Below are positions 56,349 through 64,000 of a stretch of 64,000 nt of DNA, piece after piece (the first letter of the stretch is position 1; each line of letters opens with the position of its first letter). This DNA comes from Bretschneidera sinensis. Taxonomy: Eukaryota; Streptophyta; Magnoliopsida; Brassicales; Akaniaceae. The stretch is from assembly GCA_023935145.1 (NCBI GenBank), contig CM043702.1, positions 102,799,588 through 102,863,587 on the forward strand, given 5' to 3'. The notes beneath the pieces were generated by a model. That model was not told the DNA's origin, searched no databases, and saw only the letters and a list, made by a program, of their open reading frames with translations. A program made the translations under genes and the position numbers.

Positions 56349-57915
56349 TATACGTAGACTGAGAGATGTGCGAGGTAGATTCATTGAAAAACTCGAAATA
56401 GAGTTACCCTCTCCTTTCACGTCTGATAGTGAAAGCTCGCCTAGATCAAATCATAATGCACACCCAAACGAGAATTTAGAGAATTTTGTTAACATGGCCG
56501 AAAATCATAATAAGAATGTTGCTAGGACACTTAAGAACTACTTGCACCCTAGCCGAATGGGCACACCATCTTATATCATGTTCCCCCCTAATGTTCAATA
56601 ACCCCTATGTCTATATTAGGGACTTTTAGGAAGTAGTAGCAACCTTTCAAAGTAGGGCTAATATGGTAGACACCGTCAAACTTAGATTTTTTCACTTTTC
56701 ACTTATGGAAAAGGCCAAGGTTTGACTGTACTCGTTAAGGACTAGGTCTATAGGTAGCTTGGATGAGATGACCCAAGCCTTCTTCCAAAAGCATTTCCTA
56801 ACCCGTAAGACCAATAACCTCAAGAAAGAAATCTCAAACTTTGCACAAAAGGAGAGTGAAACCTTATATCAAGTTTGGGAACGTTTCAAAGACCTTTTGA
56901 ATTCTTTTCCACACCATGGGTATGAGAGTTGGCGAGTAGTTAGCTATTTCTATGATGGACTTCTAAGTAGGGAAAGGCAATTCATAGAAATGATGTGTAA
57001 TGGAGATTTTCTTCAGAAAGATCCCGACCAAGCCATAGATTTTTTAGATGACCAATCAAAAAAAGCCCACACTTTGACGGGACCGAATGCCATGGAAAGT
57101 ACTAACAGAAATCAAACCACTAGAATTTATCAACTTAAGGAAGAGGATAGCTTTAAAGCCCATTTAGAGGTCCTAACTAAGGAAATTAAAGTTTTAAAAA
57201 CCAAGGATGCTAGAGCCCCCGAACTGGTTGCTAGAGTAGAGTCCCACTAACCTTATTTTATATGTAATGGGGTAGATCATGTACCTAGGGATTGTCCAAC
57301 CTATTTTGAGATGAATGATGAGTGTAATGTATTAGGTATACCCTTTAGGAAACATACTCACCCTACTCTAACACCTTCAATCCCAGTTGGAAGAATCACC
57401 CTAATTTTAGTTGGAGATCCAATTCACAACCTACCTACTCTAGTACCCAATGGAGATCGAAAGCAACTTCATCTAATGCACCACAACAATCCTTACTTTT
57501 GGAAGATATTTTTAAGCCATTTATGCAGGTACATGCCAAGACTGTGGAAGAGCAAGGCAAGATAAATCAACGGTTGCTCGAGGAGCAACAAGGGATCAAA
57601 GAGGAACAAAAGGTGATAAAGACCCAATTCACCAAGTTGACTAGTTTCTTGACAGTTCAAGAGCAAGGGTGTTTTCCTTTGCAGCCACAACCTACTCCAA
57701 GGGGACAACATATAGCACAAACCTCCAATCCTGACAATCAAAATGTTAAAGAGGTTAATGCCATGATTACTCGTAGTGGTAGGAAAATTGATGGACCCAC
57801 TCTACCATCAAACTTGATTCCAAACACCATGAGCAACAAAGATGAAGCCCCCAAGGAATAAGATGCCCATAGTGATTCTTTACCGGTGCCTTTCCCTCAT
57901 GCCCTCCTTAAACCT
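56349..57915 (+). pseudogene. gag: Ath-C-type gag (plus strand)
   Basis: The N-terminal frame (56368-56601) has RGRFIEKLEIELPSPFTSDS and NVARTLKNYLHPSR. A deletion of roughly 60 bp relative to Ath-C removes the GMIQLLPTFHGL block, and TAG codons follow. The frame 56759-57250 has NLKKEISNFAQKESETLYQ and VSYFYDGLLSRERQFIEMM. The knuckle reads YFICNGVDHVPRDC, with Tyr for the first Cys. A linker with coiled-coil character (57499-57861) ends with the conserved NAMITRSGRKI motif, then TAA. Confidence 0.9.
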
Positions 57916-58724
57916 AAGGAGAGAGAAATTCAGCATTAAAAGGTGAGATTCTTGAACAACTTCAGCAAGTTAAAATTAACCTTCCTCTCCTTCATGTCAT
58001 AAAACAGGTTCCTAACTATGCTAAAGTCATTAAGGATCTATGCACACTCAAGAGGAAGCACAATGTGAAGAAGACAACATTCTTAATAGAGCAAGCAAGT
58101 GCGGTAATTGATAACAAGACACCACCCAAGTATAAAGATCCGGGCTGCCCTACGGTGGCTGGTCAAATTGAAAATAACACTTGTGGCCAACCATTGCTAG
58201 ATTTTGGGGCTAGTGTGAACCTCATGCCATACTCCACTTACTTGCAACTCGGCCTAGGTGAGATCAAACCCACTTCCGTGGTACTCCAACTAGCGGATCG
58301 ATCGGTAAGAAAACCAAGAGGTATTGTGGAAGATGTTTTATTGCAAATTGACAAATTCTATTATCCCGTTGACTTTTTGGTGTTAGATACCATTTCTATT
58401 GTGAATACGGAGTCAAAAATTCCTTTGATACTTGGAAGACCATTCCTTGCCACCACCAATGCCCTCATTAATTATAGGAATGGCCTAATGACATTATCAT
58501 TTGGAAATATGACTCTAGAGGTGAATATTTTTCGAGTCTCAAGGCAGCCTAATGAAAAGGATGAGTGTTTCAACACTTACATGATCGATGAGCTTATTTT
58601 GGAGGATGAGTACATTAAAGATAATTCTAACCCTTTGAAATTCCTTCTTAATAATTTTGATTTTGATGATCCTTCCATTTATCCCCATGCCGTTAATGTT
58701 GTTGATGTTTTTGATAAGTCGTAA
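57916..58724 (+). pseudogene. Ath-C-type protease (plus strand)
   Basis: After a stop and a shift, the frame 58065-58724 carries TPPKYKDPGCPTVAGQI, the active-site box LLDFGASVNLMPYSTYLQL, RSVRKPRGIVEDVLLQIDKF and LGRPFLATTNALI. It is open across the whole protease. Compared with the minus-strand Ath-C copy it keeps a VVLQLADRS segment that the latter has shortened. Aspartic protease of the Gag-Pol polyprotein by family. Confidence 0.92.
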
Positions 58725-59371
58725 GGATTTATTAAGAAATCATGGCAACCGTGCTTTGAGAAGTTGACTAAAGAAAAGGTAAAGAAAGGGAGGCAACTAA
58801 ACCCTCTTCCAAGGAGACACCAACGCTTAATTTAGCTCTGCTGCCCAAAGGACTCAAACATGTTTTTTTAGGCCTAGGTGATACCTTTTCAGTTATTATT
58901 TCCTCCGAACTTAGTGATGTGCAATGTGATAAATTGTTGAATTTGTTAAGAGAGCATAAATCAGCATTAGGTTAGACCATAGCTGACATAAAAGGTATTA
59001 GCCCCTTAATTTGTTCCCATAGGATTTATCTAGAAGAATGAGCTAACCCTCGTAGAGACCTACAAAGAAGGCTAAATCTAACCATGAAAGAGGTAGTTAA
59101 GAAAGAAGTCTTAAAACTGTTAGATGCAGGAATTATATATCCAATATCCGATAGTAAATGGGTTAGTCTAACCCAAGTTGTTCTTAAGAAAGCTAGGGTG
59201 ACCATGGTAGAAAATGAAGAGGGGGTGTTAGTACCAACTAAGGTAGTGACCGGGTGGCGTATGTGTATTGATTATAAGAAACTTAATATGGCTACTCGAA
59301 AATACCATTTTCCCCTTTCATTCATAGATCAAATTTTAGAATGGATGGCTGATCATCCTTTCTATTTCTTG
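58725..59371 (+). pseudogene. Ath-C-type reverse transcriptase, 3'-truncated
   Basis: Stops and shifts scatter through 58725-59080. The frame 59084-59370 has MKEVVKKEVLKLLDAGIIYP, SKWVSLTQVVLKKA, MCIDYKKLNMATRKYHFPL and DQILEWMADHPFYFL. It is then cut before the active-site box by the Cop-2 LTR remnant. RNase H and integrase of this element are not in the window. Confidence 0.92.
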
Positions 59372-60018
59372 ATACATGAAAGAATAGAAAAGAAAGAGAT
59401 AAGAACTAAGTGTTTCCCTGGAATTTTCCCTAAGAAAATTCCAATTACAAAGCCCTTGAACCCCACTTCTTGTATGCTCTCTCTCAACACCAGCAACTCT
59501 TGAATGAGATCACTTCTAGTGCCTCTCTTGTGTTTTATGACTTGCATTTGAATTGTGTTGATTCACCTTTTTGTTATTGAAGCTAGATGACCCTTTATAT
59601 AGTGCACCAACTTCTTTAACCAATCTTGAAGTCAATCTCAACCCTTAGATCTTGAGGACCAAACAGTCATATCCCTTTAACAAGTCTAAGTGATCCTGTG
59701 TGTTTTAATCAAGCCCCACGAACCAGGAGAAGAGTGCTGAAAATTGGCATCAGGTGTGGCTGGTATCGCGGTCCAGAACAAGGTAGGCCGCGGCGCACAA
59801 TAGGGCACACCACCGCTAGTTGCTGGGTGCGGCTCACAGCTAGGGAAGGCACCTCCTGCTGCTGAGTGCCGCGGTGCACACCACCCTGTGCCATGACGCA
59901 CACTGCCCAGAACTTCATCCTTTGCTAGAGGCTACAGCGCTTACTCCTTGTGCTGCGGCTCTAAGGCCTGATGAAGCTTCATTCTTCAATCTGTTTAATC
60001 GTTAGACAAATACCAACA
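59371..60018 (-). mobile_element. Cop-2 LTR remnant (minus strand)
   Basis: The right end AATACCAACA is the complement of TGTTGGTATT, the start of the LTR at 61988. It matches that LTR through the GC-rich middle and the stretch around 59410-59460 (GGGCTTTGTAATTGGAATTTT in complement). The last part of the LTR is missing at 59371. The short frames at 59362-59918 are not genes. Confidence 0.85.
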
Positions 60019-60075
60019 ATCTCTACCTTTGTCTAAGCGATTAAACCTGAACCCATTATGCAGAAAACTTAGGAT
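60019..60075 (-). other. Cop-2 polypurine tract and short internal remnant
   Basis: Minus strand ACAAAGGTAGAGAT precedes the LTR start TGTTGG, the usual copia polypurine tract. This makes 59371-60018 a 3' LTR. Only about 55 bp of the interior survives before minisatellite sequence. Confidence 0.8.
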
Positions 60076-60078
60076 CCA

Positions 60079-60526
60079 AACTTTGTTGTGCTAGGCTTTT
60101 CTATGCTTGGTGTGATAAAGCCAACGCTTTGTTGTGCTTGGCAAGATGAAGCCAAAGTTTTACTATGCTAGGCTTAAAAACTCCAAGGCTTTGCTTTGCT
60201 TTTAATGGTGTCTTTGTTGTGGTTGGCGTTATGAAGCTAAGGCTTTGTTGTGCTTAGCGTGATAAGGCCAAGTCTTTATTGGGCTTAGAGTGATGAAGTC
60301 AAAGCTTTTCTTGGCTTAGCGTGATGAAACCAAGGCTTTCATGTGCTTGGAGTGATGAAGCCAAGGCTTTGCAATGCTTGGGGTGATTAAGCTAAGGTTG
60401 TTCTGTGCTTGCCATGATGAAGCTAAGGCTTTTATCTTCTTGGTGTGCAAGAGACAAGGCTTTGTTGTGCTTGGTGTGTTGACTTCAAGGCTTTCTTGCG
60501 CTTGGCATGATGAAGCAAAGGCATTT
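60079..60526 (-). repeat. 31-bp minisatellite, inverted block M4
   Basis: About 14 units in the opposite orientation to M1-M3'. The segment 60095-60526 is the reverse complement of 51066-51497 with no difference found in a line-by-line comparison. The start of the reading frame 60374-60685 lies in it and is an artefact. Confidence 0.95.
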
Positions 60527-60733
60527 GGGATTTTGCTGCATATTTGTCCACAAAGCTTTGGTTCTAAGAGAATTTTGGGATTTCAAAAGGATTTCAAGTT
60601 TGTGGGTGTTCTCTCCTACTTTGGGCCGATTATTTATCAAGTAAAGTCGATTTCCTTCTCTTTGTTGTGGATTTGTTATATTTGATTGGTTGCATTTGAA
60701 TTAGTTCTCTTGTCTTAGAACAATTTGTTTCAA
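60527..60733 (+). other. Leader upstream of accessory ORF
   Basis: About 200 bp with no repeat unit and no gene. It presumably corresponds to the integrase-to-accessory-ORF spacer of an Ath-C-type element; the matching part of the minus-strand copy is deleted. Confidence 0.5.
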
Positions 60734-61861
60734 ATGGCCCCTAAAACTAAGAGACAAAGGGGGAAACAGCCTCAAGAGTTTGATGATAGCAAATTTGTCA
60801 GTTTTAATTCTAGTGAGAGGTATGTTAGTTTAATGCACGCTAGGATACCCATTCTTGAAAGAGGTTTTACTATCACAGAGAGGGGAAACCCAACTTTGTT
60901 TAAGATGATTGCTGATAGGAATTGGGGTTCATTTGGGGGACAACCACCTAATTCCATTATTAATGTGGTTAGAGAATTTTATGCTAATATGGAAGAGCAT
61001 AGGAATGGAAAAGTGATGGTTAGAGGAAAAACAGTTTCCTTTGACAATGCATCTATTAACAGATTTTATAGGCTACCCGACATTGAGAATAGCGAATATA
61101 TTGCTTATTTGTCTAATGTTGACTATGATGAGGTTTGTAATACACTCTGTATTCCAGGCACGACTTGGAAGATGTCGGGTGGTAATCCTAAGACCTTGCC
61201 AAGCACTTATTTAACTGTAAATGCTCAAGCTTTGCAATACTTTGTGTGTCAGAAGATGATGCCCGCTACGCATTATAGCGATGTTACTATTGAGAGGGCT
61301 GTTCTTATTTATGCTATTTTGATGGGTATGACTACTGATGTGGGCCGAATTATGTTTCATTCTATCATCCATACTATGAGATAAAAGCTTAGTCTATACT
61401 TCCCTTCCTTGATTACGCAGTTATGCATTCGAGCCGGCGCCCAGTACAGTAGTGATGAGGAAGCATAGCACCCTAAGAAGCCTATCGATGATGGACTGCT
61501 TAATGTGATTAAGGTAACAAGGTTGCAAGCTCCAAAAGAGGGAGTAGCGGCTGCTGCCCCACCTCCACCTCCACCTCCTAGGTTTTTGACTGTTGCAAAA
61601 CGGCTTGAGCGTTTAGAGATTCAATTTGATGAGCATCAGAAATTTTTACAAGATAGGTTTGATCGTCAGGATCGATTCTTAGCTAGGCAAGCAAACTATC
61701 AAGCGGTGGTTTACTTTTCTTTTGGTCAGATGTACCAATACCTTGCTTCCGCCACCGGTTGTGATATGGATCACTTTCCTACATTGCCACCCTATCTGGT
61801 TTCATTCTTTGATCCAGCTCTATAGAAGGAGGAGGAGGAGGACGATGACATGGAGGATTAA
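60734..61861 (+). pseudogene. Accessory ORF of Ath-C type (plant transposon-protein type)
   Basis: From ATG 60734 one frame runs 375 codons to TAA 61859-61861 without any frameshift, broken by three stops: TAA at 61382-61384 (Gln CAA in the sister copy), TAG at about 61466 (Gln CAG) and TAG at 61823-61825. Order of parts: basic N-terminus (APKTKRQRGKQ); a domain with RIPILERGFTITERGNPTLF, VVREFYANMEEHRNGKVMVR, SINRFYRLPDI and MMPATHYSDVTIERAVLIYA; a proline run (PPPPPPP); a heptad-like RLERLEIQFDEHQKFLQ; and an acidic end. It fits the putative plant transposon protein domain; the function is unknown. No signal peptide or transmembrane helix is visible. Sister copy: 18671-19773. Confidence 0.87.
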
Positions 61862-61987
61862 TTTTTGGGTTGTCTCTTGTTTGTTTTATGTTATTTTATT
61901 TTATTTTCAGATGACTGTATTAACTTTTATTCTGTAATCTTTCTCGTTATCTTTATTTTTTGCACTTTAATTCTCATTTTTAGTTAT
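61862..61987 (+). other. T-rich spacer between accessory ORF and Cop-2
   Basis: Short pyrimidine-rich stretch, no gene seen; probably the start of the Ath-C-type 3' UTR, cut by the Cop-2 insertion. Confidence 0.5.
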
Positions 61988-62852
61988 TGTTGGTATTTGT
62001 CTAAGGATTAAACAAGTTGAAAAGTTTAGCATCAGGTCCAAGTTGTGTGCCACGACACAGGTTGTACGCCGTGGCCTCCAGCAATTGGAGAAAGTCCTCC
62101 TTCAGGTGCGTGCTACGACCTCTAGCAAGGCAGCAAGTTTCCCCTGTTCTGAGCCTCAGCACGCCCTATTCTGAGCCTCAGAAGAAGCACACCTGACACC
62201 AAATTTTCAGCACTTTGAGATGGTGCGTGAGACTTAGTTAAAACGCACAGGATTACTTAGACTCTTAGAGAACCATGAGTCTTTGGTTCTTGAGATCTAT
62301 GGGTTCAGATTGATCTCAAAGATTGGATGAGGTAGTCATTGCTTTATATAAAGAGTCTTCTAACAACAAGTGAGGACAATCATCTCAACAAGAGAAAATG
62401 ACATGTGAATGTGTGTGAAATAGAACACATGGTGTGTGAGAGTGCAAAGACACAAAACACACAGGAGAGACTCATTCAAGAGAGGCTAGTTGTTTAGAGA
62501 GAGAGTAGTATAGATTGGGGATTCAAGGGCTTTGTAATTGGAATTTTCTTGGGGAAAATTCCAGGGAAACACTAGTCCTTATCACTTTCTTTTTCTCTTC
62601 TTTTGTTCTTCAAGAACAAGAGGATTCTTAAAGAGGTGTCGCTGTAATTGTAAGAACTTTATTAATTTAGTACAGAGAGGTCGGAGGAGCTCACAGGGAT
62701 ATAGGCACATTGTCGAACCTCGATAACAATTGCTTGTGTTCTTTCTTTGATTGGTTTGATTCCTGTTTTGTTTCAATTTTTTTATAAGTCATTCTAGACT
62801 TAGGTGTTTGGAAAGATCACAACCTAGGATTCTGCAAGAAGGTGATTCTTCA
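61988..62852 (+). mobile_element. Cop-2 5' LTR (Ty1/copia)
   Basis: Starts TGTTGGTATTTG and is followed by a tRNA-iMet-type primer site. The likely end is TTCTTCA at 62852. It has a GC-rich block (62030-62170), a TATA box in GCTTTATATAAAGAG (about 62342-62355) and a 3' part containing CGAACCTCGATAA, common in copia LTRs. Inverted partial copies lie at 12474-12907 and 59371-60018. The frames at 62538-62776 are unsupported. Confidence 0.82.
62345..62352 (+). promoter_or_regulatory. TATA box of Cop-2 LTR
   Basis: TATATAAA, conserved as TTTATATAG complement in the other Cop-2 copies (about 12527 and 59593). Confidence 0.65.
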
Positions 62853-62856
62853 ATAG

Positions 62857-62868
62857 TAGTATCAGAGC
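62857..62868 (+). other. Primer-binding site of Cop-2, tRNA-iMet type
   Basis: TAGTATCAGAGC, one mismatch to TGGTATCAGAGC. A second similar stretch (TGGTATCGGAGC) follows about 20 bp later. Confidence 0.75.
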
Positions 62869-63093
62869 TTGTACAGCTGGTATCGGAGCAAGAACAGGGG
62901 ATATAGGAGCAAGACTCCAAGAATCAAAGGTCAACTTCTTAGGTGATTTAAGAATGGAGTAGAGATCAAGATCTGATCGCGTTCTTGAGATTCAAGAATG
63001 GAGTAGAGATCAAGATTTGATCATGTTCTTGAGATTTAGAATTTGGAGCGCAATTGTGGGTGCTGCATTAATCTTGAGATTTTTCTCTGCAAG

Positions 63094-63987
63094 ATGGGTT
63101 CAAACTTCATTTTTGAGAAGTTTGATGGAAAGGGAGACTTTGCCCTTTAGAAGCGAAAGATCAAGGCAATTTTTATGCAACAAAAGGTGGACTTAGCGAT
63201 TGGAGAAGATGATGCTTTTTCAGCAAGTATCATGGAGGTCCAGCGGAATAAGATGAAGAAGAAGGTGTACAACACCATCTTTCTGCACATGTCGGATAGT
63301 GTGACAAGGGAGTGCAGAGACTCAAAAGATCTAACTGTCATATGGAAGAAGCTAGATGAGTTGTTTCTTACCAAAACTCTCCCTAATAAGATATATCTTC
63401 TTAAATGAATCTTTGCTTTTAAAATGGATCCTAATAAAGAGTTGCAAGATAATCTTGATGTGTTTAATAAACTAATTCAAGATTTCACTAGTTGTAGTAT
63501 AACATTCCCGGAGGAACAATTGGCTATTATGTTATTGAATTCTCTTCTTGATTATTTTGAAAGTTTGATTAATGCTATTGAATACGGAAGAGATACACTA
63601 ACCAAGGAAATTGTGATCAATGCTATAAGGGCTCATGATTTCAAAGCTAAGATGAGGGAAGCATCAAGTGGGGAAGGATTATTTGTTAGAGGAAGGCCAA
63701 CAACTCGGTATGGCAGTAACATCCATGGCAACTACCGGGAGAAATCAAAGGGTAGAAGGCAAAGCCATGGGAGATTGCATTCCAAACCGAAGTTTGGAGG
63801 AAAGAGATGCTTCTACTGCCATAAGGAGGGTCATTTCAAGAAAGATTGCAAGAAGATGATGAGGGATGAGGGAGGAAGCTATACCACGAATGGAGAGGCT
63901 TCGATTGCCAAGGGAGAACAACAAGATGATGATGTTCTTATTGTGTGCTCAAATGTGAGCAAAGGTAAGAAGGTAGTGAGAGATTGA
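63094..63987 (+). pseudogene. gag: Cop-2 gag and start of protease
   Basis: ATG at 63094, one frame throughout. It opens GSNFIFEKFDGKGDF with a TAG at 63148-63150 where copia Gag has Trp. It continues through the Gag domain of the UBN2 family (VWKKLDELFLTKTL-like, here VIWKKLDELFLTKTL), with a TGA at 63406-63408 (Arg codon expected). LQDNLDVFNKLIQDF and the SKGRRQSHGR basic stretch follow, then a complete CCHC knuckle CFYCHKEGHFKKDC near residues 230-243. A TGA at 63985-63987 precedes SWIM at the window end, where the copia protease box (WIMDSG type) would begin. Capsid protein of a Ty1/copia element by family; the rest of pol lies outside the window. Confidence 0.93.
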
Positions 63988-64000
63988 TCTTGGATTATGG

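Noticed and set aside
59371..61988. Idea that the two Cop-2 LTRs (59371-60018 and 61988-62852) bound one element
   Set aside because: They are in opposite orientation, and the sequence between them is minisatellite plus a gypsy accessory ORF, not copia interior.

Overview
This is a piece of flowering-plant nuclear heterochromatin, most likely from a eudicot. It is AT-rich, and I see no host gene, tRNA, rRNA or CRISPR array on either strand. Essentially all of it is LTR retrotransposons in various states of decay plus one large 31-bp tandem array. The retrotransposons are mostly Ty3/gypsy of Athila type: tRNA-Asp-like primer sites (TGGCRCCGTTRCCGGGG), gag with a CCHC knuckle, D-L-G-A/V protease, FMDD reverse transcriptase and DDE integrase. 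Ty1/copia pieces are also present. Athila elements and satellite arrays usually sit in pericentromeric DNA, so that location is plausible but not shown. Working names used below: Ath-A, Ath-B, Ath-C, Ath-D and Ath-E for the gypsy families, Cop-1 and Cop-2 for copia, LTR-X for a third LTR type.

Layout. 1-1307: Ath-A LTR on the minus strand, split by a solo Cop-1 LTR (152-542). 1308-2272: minisatellite. 2418-5995: 3' end of a minus-strand Ath-E element with a decayed accessory ORF. 5996-8254: 5' LTR and gag start of an Ath-B element. 8255-12473: 3' LTR, 3' UTR and integrase of a second, inverted Ath-B element. 12474-14242: Cop-2 LTR fragment and LTR-X. 14243-15595: minisatellite. 15596-35695: a 20-kb minus-strand Ath-C element whose gag is interrupted by a complete Ath-D element (24476-33881, target duplication TGTAC). 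35696-39360: minisatellite. 39361-48898: complete plus-strand Ath-A element (target duplication CAGAG). 48899-54861: minisatellite. 54862-59370: 5' part of a plus-strand Ath-C-type element. 59371-60075: inverted Cop-2 LTR remnant. 60079-60526: inverted minisatellite block. 60734-61861: accessory ORF of Ath-C type. 61988-64000: start of a Cop-2 copia element (LTR, primer site, gag).

Interpretation. Phase, target duplications and paralogous empty sites show that the minisatellite blocks on both sides of Ath-C and Ath-A were one array before the insertions; about 12 kb (roughly 400 units) of 31-bp repeat is present. No element here is fully coding: each has stops, frameshifts or lost domains, so these are relics, although some could be mobilised by proteins supplied from elsewhere. 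The main points of interest are: a hairpin built into every minisatellite unit; a 432-bp inverted copy of one array segment that looks identical; a 3'-UTR hairpin conserved across five gypsy families with a compensatory base change; LTR middle segments that look exchanged between families; and a non-enveloped accessory ORF downstream of integrase.
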